Source of the DNA: Rhodovibrionaceae bacterium
Lineage (GTDB): Bacteria > Pseudomonadota > Alphaproteobacteria > Kiloniellales > DSM-21159
Reading direction: 5' to 3'
DNA: 64,000 bases
Assembly: GCA_028279885.1 (NCBI GenBank)
Contig: JANQMX010000054.1
Span: 62,001-126,000 of the forward strand
In this document: piece after piece, positions 47,568-58,175 of the stretch
Numbering within the stretch: the first letter of the stretch is position 1
How the letters are laid out: the number at the start of each line of letters is the position of its first letter
The notes under the pieces: model-generated
Database searches by the model: none
Told to the model about the DNA's origin: nothing
The model's input: the letters and a program-made list of their open reading frames with translations, nothing else
Translations under genes and position numbers: made by a program

Positions 47568-48908
47568 CTAGTGCTCGCGCCAGGCGCGGTCGATGCTCTG
47601 CACGATCGGCTGAACCAGGTAGTCGACCGGTCGCTGATCTCCGGTCTTGATCGCAACTTCCGCCGGCATTCCGGGAACGAGCTCCAGTTCGCCGAGACGG
47701 GCAACCTCTTCTTCCGGCACCTGGACGCGCACGACATAGTGGCTCTGACCGCTCCGCTCATCGAGCATCACATCGGCGGAGACGTAGACGAATATGCCTT
47801 CCAGCAGCGGCGTGGTCTGCTGCCTGAAGGCCGTGAAGCGGACTTCGGCTGGCTGTCCGATACGCAGGCTGTCGACATCCAGTGGGCTGACCCGCGCCTC
47901 GACAACCAACTCCTTGCTGTCGGGCACGATCTCCAGGAGCGTCCCGCCGGGTGCGATCACGCCGCCGATGGTGTTGACGTCCAAGCCGACGACGACGCCG
48001 CTGGCTGGCGACCGCACGACGATGCGGTCCAGGACGTCTTTAGTCGCTACCATGCGTTCTCTCAGGTCGAACAGCTCCTGCTGGGTGGTCCGCAGCTCGC
48101 TCTCGACGCTCTCGCGAAACTCGCGCTTGCGCTGCAGGACCTCCATGCGGGTCTCGCCGATGGCCTTCTCGGTCCGCGCGATATCGGCCATCAGCTCGCC
48201 GCGCTCCCCTTCGAGGCGCGCCTTCTCACGCTCCAGCGCCAGGACACGGGTCTTCGGGCTGAGACCCTGGCTGAAAAGCTGCTGCTGCCCATCCAACTCG
48301 TCGCGGACCAGCTCCAACTGCCGCGCTTTCGACTTTTCCTGCGCCGCCAAACCGACGATTTCGCGGTCTAGCTGAGCCTCGCGCTGAGTCAAAATCTCGA
48401 TCGTGCCGTTCAGGGACTCGCGCCGAGCCGCGAACAAGGCACGCTGGCCGGCGATCAGCTCGGCGATGTCGGGGGCGTCTTGCATATCGGCGAGCTCCGG
48501 GGGGACCGGAACGTCGGTTGCAGTGTCGCGCTCCGCCCCAAGACGCGCCTGCCGCATGAGGGCTGCATCGTGCGATGCCTTGGTCATGCGATAGACCGCT
48601 TGCGGGCGAGTCTCATCGAGCAGCACCAGTGGCTGGCCCATCTCCACCCGATCGCCGTCGCTGACCAGCAGGGCTTTGACCGTGCCGCCCTCCTGGTGCT
48701 GCACCTGCATGCGCTTGCCGTCCACCGTGACAATCCCGCTGGCCAGCACCGCGCTCGCCAGGTCGGCGGTGAGCGCCCAGGTGCCGAAGCCGCCGAACAG
48801 CAGCGCCACCACCACGATGCCGGCAGCGATGACCCTGCCATAGCGCAGGGGAATGGGCGTCTTCTTAGGGCTTTCGTTCGACATCCCGAGTGGCTTGCTG
48901 TCGCTCAT
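47568..48908 (-). CDS. HlyD-family type I secretion periplasmic adaptor
   Basis: Single N-terminal TM, VQHQEGGTVKALLVSDGDRVEMGQPLVLLD, long coiled coil, RVQVPEEEVARLGELELVPGMPAEVAIKTG. Confidence 0.94.
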   Translation of the reverse strand: MSDSKPLGMSNESPKKTPIPLRYGRVIAAGIVVVALLFGGFGTWALTADLASAVLASGIVTVDGKRMQVQHQEGGTVKALLVSDGDRVEMGQPLVLLDETRPQAVYRMTKASHDAALMRQARLGAERDTATDVPVPPELADMQDAPDIAELIAGQRALFAARRESLNGTIEILTQREAQLDREIVGLAAQEKSKARQLELVRDELDGQQQLFSQGLSPKTRVLALEREKARLEGERGELMADIARTEKAIGETRMEVLQRKREFRESVESELRTTQQELFDLRERMVATKDVLDRIVVRSPASGVVVGLDVNTIGGVIAPGGTLLEIVPDSKELVVEARVSPLDVDSLRIGQPAEVRFTAFRQQTTPLLEGIFVYVSADVMLDERSGQSHYVVRVQVPEEEVARLGELELVPGMPAEVAIKTGDQRPVDYLVQPIVQSIDRAWREH

Positions 48909-48912
48909 TGCG

Positions 48913-50670
48913 CTAAGCCCCTTCTCGCTGCTCGGCCAGCTTGGCCGACGCCTTGGCCTGGCTCGCCTTCTGAGGTTGGGCGGCCGGCTGCGCCGGTCGG
49001 GCCAGGCGCATCATGACTTCCTCGCGCGGGCCGAAGCTGTCCACCCGGCCATCGCGCAGAACCAGCAGCAGGTCGCAGACGTTGAGCACCCGCGCGTGAT
49101 GGGCAATGAAGACCACCGTGCAGCCCTGTTCGCCGAGAGCTCGAATGGCCTTGCGCAGGGCGTCCTCGCCTTCGGAGTCCAGGCTGGCATTGGGCTCGTC
49201 GAGCACAACGAGCGCCGGGTCGCCATAGAGAGCGCGAGCAAGGCCGATGCGTTGGCGCTGGCCGCCCGAGAGCGCCGAGCCGCCATCGCCGATCCGGGTG
49301 TCGTAACCTTCCGGCAGGCGCAGGATCAGCTCATGCACCCCTGCTTTCTTGGCCGCGGCGACGACTGCTTCAGCATCCGGCTCCCGAAAGCGCGCGATGT
49401 TCTCAGCCACCGTCCCGTCGAACAGCTCGACGTCCTGCGGCAGATAGCCCATGTGCTGGCCAAGCTCGCGCTTGTCCCACTTCCAAACGTCGGCGCCGTC
49501 GACCCGCACATGCCCTCCGACAGGCTTCCAAACGCCGACGATCAGCCGTGCCAGGCTGGATTTGCCGGCGGCGCTAGGACCGACCACGCCCAAGATCTGT
49601 CCCGCCTCGACCTGGAAGGAGACGTTCTGGAGCACCGGCTTCTTGCCGCCGGGCGGCACGGCAACCACGCCCTCGACCGAAAGGCGCCCGCTCGGCCGTG
49701 GCAGCGGTAGAGTCGCATCCGGCTCTCCGACCTCCTGGAGCAGTTGCTCGACACGATGATAGGCTCCGCGCGCCGCAACAAAGCCGCGCCAGGCGCCGAT
49801 CGCCGCCTCGACCGGGGCCAAGGCACGGCCGAGGATGATGGAAGCGGCAATCATCACGCCGGGGGTGATCTCCTGGATTACGGCCAAGTAGGCACCGACG
49901 CCGAGCATGGCGATCTGCAAGACCGGCCGGACGAACTTGGCGATGGCGGTCAGCAGCCCGGCCCGGTCGTTGGCCAAGGCCTGCTGCGCCAGGGCCTCGT
50001 CGTGACGCATCTGCCAGCGCTGCAGAAGCGAGTCCTGCATGCCCATGGCTTCGATCACCTCGGCGTTGCGCAGGCTGGTCTCCGCGAAGCGGTGGCTGGC
50101 GACCGAGAGCGCGCCGGCCTTACGCATCGGCCCGCGAGACACCAGCTCACCGATGACCGCGAGCGAGAACAGCAGCACCGCGCCGAACAAGGCGATGGCG
50201 CCGAGCAAGGGATGAAAGGCGAAGATCAGCAGCAGGAAGGCGGGTGTCCAAGGCGAGTCGAAGAACGCCGTCAGCCCGTTGCTGGTCAGGAAGCCGCGCA
50301 CCGTTTCCATGTCGCGGAAGGATTGGGTCACGCTTTGGTCGCCGCTGGCCAGGCGGCTGCGCAGCACGGCTGAGAACAGCGTGCCGCCCAGCGCATTGTC
50401 CAGGCGGTTACCGACCCGCACCAGAATGCGGGAGCGAACGAACTCCAGCATGGCATGGCAGACCAGCAAGCCGACGGCCAGGACCGTCAAGGCAATCAAG
50501 GTATCCATGCTGCCGGAGGTCAGGACCCGGTCGTAGACCTGCAACATATAGAGGGGTACCGTCAGCATCAGCGCGTTGATGGCGAAGCTGAAGGCGCCCA
50601 CCGCGAGAAAGCCGCCGCGCGAAATGCGCAGCGCATCGCGCACCGGCGATGTTTTCGTCTCTTCCGACAA
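48913..50670 (-). CDS. Type I secretion ABC permease/ATPase (PrtD-like)
   Basis: Walker A GPSAAGKSSLAR, signature LSGGQRQRIGLARAL, YMLQVYDRVLTSGSMDTLIALT. Confidence 0.95.
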   Translation of the reverse strand: MSEETKTSPVRDALRISRGGFLAVGAFSFAINALMLTVPLYMLQVYDRVLTSGSMDTLIALTVLAVGLLVCHAMLEFVRSRILVRVGNRLDNALGGTLFSAVLRSRLASGDQSVTQSFRDMETVRGFLTSNGLTAFFDSPWTPAFLLLIFAFHPLLGAIALFGAVLLFSLAVIGELVSRGPMRKAGALSVASHRFAETSLRNAEVIEAMGMQDSLLQRWQMRHDEALAQQALANDRAGLLTAIAKFVRPVLQIAMLGVGAYLAVIQEITPGVMIAASIILGRALAPVEAAIGAWRGFVAARGAYHRVEQLLQEVGEPDATLPLPRPSGRLSVEGVVAVPPGGKKPVLQNVSFQVEAGQILGVVGPSAAGKSSLARLIVGVWKPVGGHVRVDGADVWKWDKRELGQHMGYLPQDVELFDGTVAENIARFREPDAEAVVAAAKKAGVHELILRLPEGYDTRIGDGGSALSGGQRQRIGLARALYGDPALVVLDEPNASLDSEGEDALRKAIRALGEQGCTVVFIAHHARVLNVCDLLLVLRDGRVDSFGPREEVMMRLARPAQPAAQPQKASQAKASAKLAEQREGA

Positions 50671-50762
50671 GTCCCTACCTCGGACCCTGGTTATCTCCCG
50701 AACAGCCGAGGGTCCGGCGCGGAAAGCGCCGGACCCCAGCTGCCCAGTGAACTAGTCTATGT

Positions 50763-53700
50763 TCAGATGATCACGTTCTGTTGCGACAACTGATCGACCT
50801 CGGTGTTGCGAATCATTAGCAGTTCGCCCTCTGCCTCGTCGAGAGCCAGAACCAAGTCATTCCCCTGTTGGACTGCAATGTCCGTCACGCTCTCGATACT
50901 GTCGAAGTTAAAGGCCGAGAGGTCGATCGTGTCCTGACATTCATTGAAGTCGAGGATGACGTTGGCACCGTCGCCGAGCCCGATGATGAAGAGATCCCTG
51001 CCGGAGCCGCCGGACATCTCGTCGTCGCCTGCGCCGCCTTCCAGAGTGTCGCGGCCGCGGCCGCCCTCCAGGCGATCGTCCCCGTCGCCACCGATCAGGA
51101 CGTCGCGACCGAAGCCGCCGATCAGCTCATCGTCGCCGTCACCGCCGTCCAGCGTATCCCTGCCGAAGCCGCCTTCCAGGCGATCGTCGCCGGCCCCGCC
51201 GCCGATCTCATCGTTGCCGAAGTCACCGCTAACATCGTCGGAGCCTTCGCCGCCCATCAGCTGATCGTCACCGAAGCCGCCCTCGATTTGATCGTCGCCC
51301 TCGCCGCCGGAGATCTCATCGTCGCCGAAGCCGCCGTCGATTTGATCGTCGCCCTCGTCGCCGGAGATCTGATCGTCGCCGAAGCTGGCCTCGACCGTGT
51401 CATCACCGTCGCCGGCGCTGACCATATCGTCGCCGAAACCAGCGGAGATGAAGTCATCCCCGGCTTCGCTGATGATCACATCGTCGCCGAAGCCGGCCTC
51501 GACCGTGTCGTCGCCGCTGCCGCCCTCGAGAGTGTCGTCACCGAAGGTGCCCTCCAGCAACATGGGATCGTCGCCGCCACCCATCATCCCGTCGAGGACG
51601 GTGTCCTCGCGGACGGCCAGGTTCTGGATGCGCTCGTCGTCTTCCGGGTCCGTCTCGGCCTCGTTGAAAGGATTGTTCTCATCGAAGTTCTCAGAGAGGA
51701 ACTCGGCCAGAGCGTCCTGCTCCGAGCCATCCGGTGCGAAGTCGGCCGCTCCCGTCCGAGCGGCGGCATCATCCTGTGCCAGGTCCACCCGGTTGGTGCC
51801 GAAGGCATCGAAGGGATAGCCGTCGCCGCCACCGGCCAGGAAGTCCAGGGTAACGATACGGATCTCGCGGCCGGCATCGCCTTGCAGCTCGCCGTTCTCG
51901 ATCAGCACGTCGACGATGTTGCCATCCTCGTCGAGGATCGCGGCACTTTGGATCCGCTGGCCTTCGGTCACCACGGTACCGCTGCCGTCTTCGGCCAGGA
52001 CCTGCGCCTGCTGGGTCGCATCGAAGCTGAAGCTGAGGCCGCCGACCTGGGCGAACTGGCCAGGCGTGGCGCCCGGACCGCTGGCCGCCACCGCATGCTC
52101 GAGCACGATGGCGAGCTGCGTCGCCGTCAAGGTGAGCAGGGTCAGGCCGTTGTTGAAGCGCAGCGAGTTCTCGATATCGAGCTGGCTGATTTCGCCTTCC
52201 TGCTTGCCGGACAGGGGGTTGTCCTGCGTCGGCAGCAGGGTGCCGTTCGGGTCGACCTCGCCGATCGGCGCGCGGATGCCGCCGCCGTTCTTGAAGGAGA
52301 CCAGCACCGAGCTGTCGGCTTCCTGCGCGACCGCCAGGTTGGCGTCGGCCGTCAGGTTGCCGAAGTTGGTCTCTTCCGTCCGGACCGACTCGCGCCGACC
52401 ATCCATGAAGACCTCGGTGTTTCCGAAGACGTTGCCATCCCGCTCGATGACGATGCCTTCGACCGCATCGGTCAGGTCCTTGACCTGATCGGCCTTGCTG
52501 CCCTCCGCGAAGGGGTCGGCCCCGTCCGCGATCTCCGCCACCACGTCGTCGGTGGTGGCGTAGTTGCCGCTGACGCTATCGTCGATGCTCTCGGGGATGA
52601 GATCCCCGTTCTCGTCGAACTCCAGCACCAGGCGGCCGACGTAGGAATACTCGCCGGCGCCGCTGACGATCGCCACCGGCTTGCCGTCGGCGTTGGTCGT
52701 CACCAGCGGATAGGCGTTATCGCCCGGCTGACCCGAGGCGTCGTCACCATTGCCGACGATGTTGCCGTTCTCATCGAAGCGGGCCACGTCGTCGTTGTCG
52801 CCGGACTGCAGGCCGCGGGCGATGTCGTCGTCGTCGGCCAGCAAGGTGTCCGAACCGCCGGCGATGATCACATCGACGCCGCGCAACAGGCCGGCCAGCT
52901 CCGTCTCCAGCGCGAACTGCTGCAGGTGGCTGACCAGGATGATCTTGTTGACGCCCTGGTCCGTCAGGGCATCGATCGTCGGCTGCAAAATGGCCGCCAG
53001 CGCCGCCATGTCGTTGGCTTGCGGGCCGATCACCGTGGTGCCCGTCGGCGAGGAGAGGCTCTCCAATAGCTGGGTGGTCGCACCGACGACGCCGATCTTC
53101 TCGTCGTTCGGGCCACCGGTCTGGCTCGGCACCTCGACGATCGTCGCAGGCGCGATCTTCGGCACGCTGCTGTTACCGGCCTGCGACTGATCCGGCCCGG
53201 TCTGGAAGGCCGTGCTCGGCAGGATGTCGCTGGTGAAGAGATTGCCGAGATCGCTGTCTTCAGAGAAGTCCAGGTTGGCCGAGAGGTAGGGGAACTGCGC
53301 GCCGACCCAGCGATCGGCCATCGGGCCGTCCGGGTCGCGGAAGTCCTCTTCGATGATCGATTCGAAGGCGTCCGAGCCAAGGTCGAACTCGTGGTTGCCG
53401 ATTGCCGAGGCATCGAAGCCCAGGATGTTCATGATCGAGATGTCGACCCGGCCACCGCCTTCGCGCAGAGCGTCGAAGGCTGCGAGGGAACCGTCCGGCA
53501 GATTGAAGAGCTCGTTGTAGAGGTCGTTGAAGACACCGTCGTCGCGGAACACGCCCCGGTCGCCGGCCGCCGAGAAGAAGGGACCGGAGAGGAAGTTGTC
53601 CCCGGCCGACAGCAGCACGGAGGCGTCGAAGGCGTCGGTGTCCTGCTCGAAGAGGTCGACCAGGGCTGCGAAGTTCGGCGCATTGGCGATGGCATCCACG

Positions 53701-56700
53701 CCGCCCTCGAGGTCCGAGGCATGGAGGATCTGCAGGGTGAAGGTCGCCGGCTCCGGCTCACCGATCTCGAAGCTGGCCACCACCGGCTCATGGTCACTGG
53801 CGACGATGCTGTCGAAGACGATGCCGTTGTCGTCGCGCACGAAATCGTTGTTGACGTGGACGATGTCGTACTCGGCCGTCTCCAAGAGCCCGTCGGTGAC
53901 GAAGATGTGGTCGAGGATTTGCGAGTTGCCGTCGAAGATGAAGGTGTAGAGGTCGTCGGCGCCCTGCTCCTCCAGCAGGTCGGTCAGGTTGGTCAGCACC
54001 TGCTCCTCGCCCGTGCCCGGAAGGATTTCCGTCAGGTCGTTGGCGAACTCGAAGGTGTTGAGATCGCCCAGAACGATGACGTTGGCATCCGGGTCGTCGG
54101 CCAAGAGGCCGTCGACGAAATCGTTGATGGCTTGTGCTTCGGCCTCCCGCTCGGCCTCACCGGCCTGCTCGAAGGGCTGCGGGCCGCCGAACACCGGCGT
54201 CGAGCCGAAGCGCGAGGTGAAGTGGTTGTTGACGATCGTCACCTCTTCGCCGTTGAACTCGAAGGTGGCGACCAATGGATCGCGGGTGCCATCGAAGGTG
54301 GAGTCTTCGATGATGCCGATCGAGGTCTCGTCCACCGACACGCGGTCCGGGTTGTAGAGGTAGGCGTTGCGGATGTTGCCGCCGGGCACGCCGCCGGTCG
54401 AGCCGTCGGCCGGCTCCACGTCGAAGAACTCGTAGGTCGGGCCGCCGGCTGCCGCGATCGCATCGACGATGGCTTGCAGGGTCTGCGTCGCGTCGGTCGT
54501 GCCGTCGTTGGTCGTCCCGTTGTTGTCCTGCACCTCCTGCAGGCCGATGATGTCCGGCGTGTTGAGGTTGTTGACGATCTGCTGCGCCAGCAGCTCGATC
54601 TGGTCGTCATCGCTGCCGTCGGCAGAGACGTTGAGGATGTTGTAGCTGGCGACCGTCAGCCGGTCCTCGGTGCCCTCGATGCTGGTGACTTCCTGCTCCA
54701 GGCCGCCCGGGGTGACGGTGATGGGCTCGGTGGCGTTGACCTCGTAATTGCCGAAGCTGTAGCCGACCACGCCGGTCACGTCGCCGACCTGATCGCCGAC
54801 GTTGATCGCCAGCGGCTCGCCGCCGAAGAGGGTGGGGTCGAACTGGACCTGCACCCGCTCGGGGTTCTGGTCGCCGGTGTTGTCCGGCCCGGAGTCGAGG
54901 TTGATGCCGCCCCGCTCATTGAGCCCGTCGTCCGAGGTCGCGCCCTGGTTTGGCAGGGTGAAGAACTCGGCGCTGAACTCGCTGAACACGCGGGTCGGGG
55001 ACACGGCCACCGCGTCCTCAATGGTCACCCGCATGCCCTCGAGGCTCTCGTAGAAGTCGATGGCGTCTTCTTCGGGGTCGTAGTTGCCGGGCTCGTCCTG
55101 CAAGTTGACCGGCAGTTCGTCCTCGCTGATCACCACCTCGTTCGGCGCCACCCGGCCGCTCTGGCCGATGATCGTCGCCGCCGGCAGCTCGTTGCCGCTG
55201 GAGAGAACCTGAAGGTCCGTCACGCCGCCGATCTGCGTCACCGAAAGGTTGCCGGTGCCGGCACCGCCCGGAATGAACTCGTTGACCGTGCCGGTGACGG
55301 AAACCTCGTCGCCGACAGCCGGCTTGTCGCCGCCGGAGCCGGTGAAGACGAAGATACCGTCCGAGGTGGCATCGTTGCCGTCACCCTCGGGGTCTTGCAG
55401 GTAGAAGCCGTTGAAAGCGACGGCCGTGACGATGCCGTCAGTTTTGACCACCTGGCCTTCCAGCGCGGAGATATGGCCTTCGCCCTGGATGTCGTAGATC
55501 GCCTCTTCGATGGCGATGGCGAAGACCGAGACCGTGGCGCTTTCCTCGAAAGCGACCGCGAGCAGCGGGCTGCCCGTCGGGCTGTCCTCGGCCGAGATGA
55601 ACGTGATGCCTTCGGGGCTAATGTCGAGCACGCCGTCGGCGACGTTGATCCCCGGCGCCACGCCGGTGTTGATGTACTGCACGAACTCGGCGTTGGAGGG
55701 GTCGCTGACGTTGTAGACCATGACACCGCCAACCCGCTCCAGGCCGACGAAGGCATAGGTCTCACCGTTGACCTCGCCGACCGCGACCCCCTCGGGCTCC
55801 GGGCCCTTGTTGTCGCTGCGGCCGTCGAAGCTATCGGCATCGCCGTTGCTGTTGAAGATCTCCGGCGCCACTTCCGCGGTGATGCGCTCGAAGTCGTCGC
55901 CGCTGTCGAAGACCAGGTTGCCGTTCTCGTCCCAGATCGAGAAGGACCGGGTGCCGTAGACGAAGAGCTGATCGATGTCGCCGTCGCCGTCCAGGTCGCC
56001 GTCGATGGTCGAGGCCTCCAGGCGCCCCAGGTTCTCGTCCTGCTGCAGCTCATCGGCGTTGGGGAAGGCGTCCGGATCGAGATCGAGGTCGGCGATGCGC
56101 GCATCCTCGTCGCGGGCGTCGCCCTCATTGGCGGTGACGTAGAAGGTCCGGCCGTCGACTTCGTAGGACGCGATGGCATCCGGCATGAACATGCCGTGGA
56201 CCGGGTGGTTCTGGATGTTGATCCCGCCGTCCTCGTCGCTGGCGTCGAGGCCGTTGCTCTTGGTGAAGTCGATGATGCCGAGCACCACCGGCGCTTCGTC
56301 CAAGAGGCCGAGCTCGCCCGTCTCGGTGTTGAGATCGCCCGATAGACCGAAGTCGTTGTCGTTGATCACCACCAAGCGGCCGTCCGGCAGCAGGGTCAGG
56401 CCTTCCGGCTTGTCGCCGGCCTGATAACCGAGGGAGGGCAGGTTGGTGACCTTGGTCTTGTTGACCGGCTCGATGCCGAGATCGTGCAGGTCGTCCGGCG
56501 TCTGCTGCTCCAGGGTCTCGCCCTCGGGCAGGGCCGGCGCGTCTTCGGCCAGGAGGTTGGTGGCGCCCGTGAGGTCGACCTCGAAGATGAACTTCTTGCC
56601 CGCCGCGTCGACCGAAGAGTCGCGCTCGATGACGAAGAACTTGCCGTCGCCGGCGTAGACCGCATCGCCGATCTTGTCGACCTTGCTGAGGCCCACGTCG

Positions 56701-58175
56701 GCGCCCTCCAGCAGATAGACATGCTCCGAGACGGGTTCGCCCGTGTTCATGTCGATGCCGAGGATGCGGATGACATCCGAAGCATCGCTGGTATCGCGGT
56801 CCGGGTTGGCGAGCGGCGTCTGGATGAAGGCGTAGACCACCTCGTTCTCGTTATCCACGGCGACGGCCTCGAAGCCGCGGTTGGGGCGGCGGTCGGCGTA
56901 GTCTTCCGGCAGGCTCTCGATGCCGAAGCTGCCGGCGGATGCGCCGGCCAACTCGGCCGTGCCCTCGGGCACGAAGCGGCCCAGAAGGATGCCGTCTTCG
57001 TTGAACTTGTAGATCGCCGGACGGTACTCATCGACCATCCAGAAATTGCCGTCCTTGTCGAAGGCCACGCCTTCCATGTCGGCACCGAAGGAGTCGAGGC
57101 CGGTCGGGTTGCCGAAGACGTCGACCGGGTCCTCGTCGGCGCCGTCGATGTTGGGCAGGCCGCTGATCGGCTCTAGGCCGGTCGGGCCGAAGCGCTGCAG
57201 GAAGATCTGATCGGTGAACTCGATCTCGCCGGTGTTGGGGTCGAGGGTGAAGGTCTCGAGACGCGCCTGATAGTCGGGCAAGCCGAAGGGCCGCTCGTTC
57301 ATGCCGTCATTGTCGGTGTCGACCGGGTCGGCGTTGGGGCCGCGGTCCGGCACGGTGTGGAAGATGTATTTGCCGTCGGCGGTGGTGCCGCCGAAATCGA
57401 GACCGGAGAGGCCGCCCAGCGCGATCTCCTGGCCGGCCGGCGTGGTGCCGAGCACGGGCAGCTCACCGAAGTCGAAGAGCTCGACCTCGGGCAGGCCCTT
57501 GGAGTGGTCGATGGTGCCGAGCGGCAAAATGTCGACGATCTCGCCAGCCTCGATGTCGACCACGGCGACGGCGTTGTTTTCCTGCAGGGTCACCAGCGCC
57601 GTCGTGCCGTCGGGCGCCACGGCGATGAACTCGGGCTCGACGTCTTCGGCCACCGTCTTGTCGGGGAAGAGCCGGACGCCCTTGTCGATGAACTCCTGCT
57701 CGCGGCCATTGAAGCCCTCGAAGGTCAGGGTCTGCACCGTCGCGGACTCGATGCCACCGCTGACATCAATAATGCTGATCGAGCCCAGCGGGTCGGTGTC
57801 GCCGACCGGCTCGCCTTCGTTGGCCACCAGGATCTTGCTGCCGTCGGGCGTGAAGGTCAGGCTGTCCGGCAGGTTGCCGACCGTGACGTCGCCCAGCACG
57901 GTGCCGTCCGCATCGAGGAAGACGATGCGGCCCTCGGCGGTCTCGTCATCGGCGTTGGGCACGGCGGCGGCTATCAGGCCGTTCTTCACCGCGACGCTGG
58001 TGGCTTCGCCGATATCGGCGCTGCCGACGCTTTGGATGTCGCTGGGATCCGAAAAGTCGAGGATCTCGATCCCGTCGCCGGTCGTGACGAAGGCGCGCTG
58101 GGAGTCAGGGTCGAAGGCGAGGATCTCGGCGCCGGAGAGTTCGATGTTCCCCACGCGCGACAGAGAGATGGACAT
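50763..58175 (-). CDS. Giant multi-enzyme RTX protein: choice-of-anchor-I/phytase-like + endonuclease/exonuclease/phosphatase + 5'-nucleotidase-like + RTX
   Basis: 2470 aa; phytase-like GLSGLDFGGT..DRGPNAD, EEP TVASYNILN..DIIGLQEVQD..VLGDLNTFE, metallophosphatase LQILHASDLEGG..IGNHEFDLG, C-terminal GGxGxD repeats; adjacent T1SS genes. Confidence 0.92.
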   Translation of the reverse strand: MSISLSRVGNIELSGAEILAFDPDSQRAFVTTGDGIEILDFSDPSDIQSVGSADIGEATSVAVKNGLIAAAVPNADDETAEGRIVFLDADGTVLGDVTVGNLPDSLTFTPDGSKILVANEGEPVGDTDPLGSISIIDVSGGIESATVQTLTFEGFNGREQEFIDKGVRLFPDKTVAEDVEPEFIAVAPDGTTALVTLQENNAVAVVDIEAGEIVDILPLGTIDHSKGLPEVELFDFGELPVLGTTPAGQEIALGGLSGLDFGGTTADGKYIFHTVPDRGPNADPVDTDNDGMNERPFGLPDYQARLETFTLDPNTGEIEFTDQIFLQRFGPTGLEPISGLPNIDGADEDPVDVFGNPTGLDSFGADMEGVAFDKDGNFWMVDEYRPAIYKFNEDGILLGRFVPEGTAELAGASAGSFGIESLPEDYADRRPNRGFEAVAVDNENEVVYAFIQTPLANPDRDTSDASDVIRILGIDMNTGEPVSEHVYLLEGADVGLSKVDKIGDAVYAGDGKFFVIERDSSVDAAGKKFIFEVDLTGATNLLAEDAPALPEGETLEQQTPDDLHDLGIEPVNKTKVTNLPSLGYQAGDKPEGLTLLPDGRLVVINDNDFGLSGDLNTETGELGLLDEAPVVLGIIDFTKSNGLDASDEDGGINIQNHPVHGMFMPDAIASYEVDGRTFYVTANEGDARDEDARIADLDLDPDAFPNADELQQDENLGRLEASTIDGDLDGDGDIDQLFVYGTRSFSIWDENGNLVFDSGDDFERITAEVAPEIFNSNGDADSFDGRSDNKGPEPEGVAVGEVNGETYAFVGLERVGGVMVYNVSDPSNAEFVQYINTGVAPGINVADGVLDISPEGITFISAEDSPTGSPLLAVAFEESATVSVFAIAIEEAIYDIQGEGHISALEGQVVKTDGIVTAVAFNGFYLQDPEGDGNDATSDGIFVFTGSGGDKPAVGDEVSVTGTVNEFIPGGAGTGNLSVTQIGGVTDLQVLSSGNELPAATIIGQSGRVAPNEVVISEDELPVNLQDEPGNYDPEEDAIDFYESLEGMRVTIEDAVAVSPTRVFSEFSAEFFTLPNQGATSDDGLNERGGINLDSGPDNTGDQNPERVQVQFDPTLFGGEPLAINVGDQVGDVTGVVGYSFGNYEVNATEPITVTPGGLEQEVTSIEGTEDRLTVASYNILNVSADGSDDDQIELLAQQIVNNLNTPDIIGLQEVQDNNGTTNDGTTDATQTLQAIVDAIAAAGGPTYEFFDVEPADGSTGGVPGGNIRNAYLYNPDRVSVDETSIGIIEDSTFDGTRDPLVATFEFNGEEVTIVNNHFTSRFGSTPVFGGPQPFEQAGEAEREAEAQAINDFVDGLLADDPDANVIVLGDLNTFEFANDLTEILPGTGEEQVLTNLTDLLEEQGADDLYTFIFDGNSQILDHIFVTDGLLETAEYDIVHVNNDFVRDDNGIVFDSIVASDHEPVVASFEIGEPEPATFTLQILHASDLEGGVDAIANAPNFAALVDLFEQDTDAFDASVLLSAGDNFLSGPFFSAAGDRGVFRDDGVFNDLYNELFNLPDGSLAAFDALREGGGRVDISIMNILGFDASAIGNHEFDLGSDAFESIIEEDFRDPDGPMADRWVGAQFPYLSANLDFSEDSDLGNLFTSDILPSTAFQTGPDQSQAGNSSVPKIAPATIVEVPSQTGGPNDEKIGVVGATTQLLESLSSPTGTTVIGPQANDMAALAAILQPTIDALTDQGVNKIILVSHLQQFALETELAGLLRGVDVIIAGGSDTLLADDDDIARGLQSGDNDDVARFDENGNIVGNGDDASGQPGDNAYPLVTTNADGKPVAIVSGAGEYSYVGRLVLEFDENGDLIPESIDDSVSGNYATTDDVVAEIADGADPFAEGSKADQVKDLTDAVEGIVIERDGNVFGNTEVFMDGRRESVRTEETNFGNLTADANLAVAQEADSSVLVSFKNGGGIRAPIGEVDPNGTLLPTQDNPLSGKQEGEISQLDIENSLRFNNGLTLLTLTATQLAIVLEHAVAASGPGATPGQFAQVGGLSFSFDATQQAQVLAEDGSGTVVTEGQRIQSAAILDEDGNIVDVLIENGELQGDAGREIRIVTLDFLAGGGDGYPFDAFGTNRVDLAQDDAAARTGAADFAPDGSEQDALAEFLSENFDENNPFNEAETDPEDDERIQNLAVREDTVLDGMMGGGDDPMLLEGTFGDDTLEGGSGDDTVEAGFGDDVIISEAGDDFISAGFGDDMVSAGDGDDTVEASFGDDQISGDEGDDQIDGGFGDDEISGGEGDDQIEGGFGDDQLMGGEGSDDVSGDFGNDEIGGGAGDDRLEGGFGRDTLDGGDGDDELIGGFGRDVLIGGDGDDRLEGGRGRDTLEGGAGDDEMSGGSGRDLFIIGLGDGANVILDFNECQDTIDLSAFNFDSIESVTDIAVQQGNDLVLALDEAEGELLMIRNTEVDQLSQQNVII
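51030..51560 (-). repeat. RTX nonapeptide-coding repeat tract
   Basis: Repeated GGFGDD/GGEGDD codon blocks (e.g. DQIDGGFGDDEISGGEGDDQIEGGFGDDQLMGGEG). Confidence 0.9.

Noticed and set aside
51000-51560. Regular short repeats that could suggest a CRISPR or minisatellite
   Set aside because: Repeats are in frame and encode RTX Ca-binding nonapeptides; no unique spacers.
53391-56345. 984-aa plus-strand ORF (and 50868-53069)
   Set aside because: Antisense shadow of the RTX/phosphatase gene; low-complexity Val/Asp/Ala-rich translation without domains.
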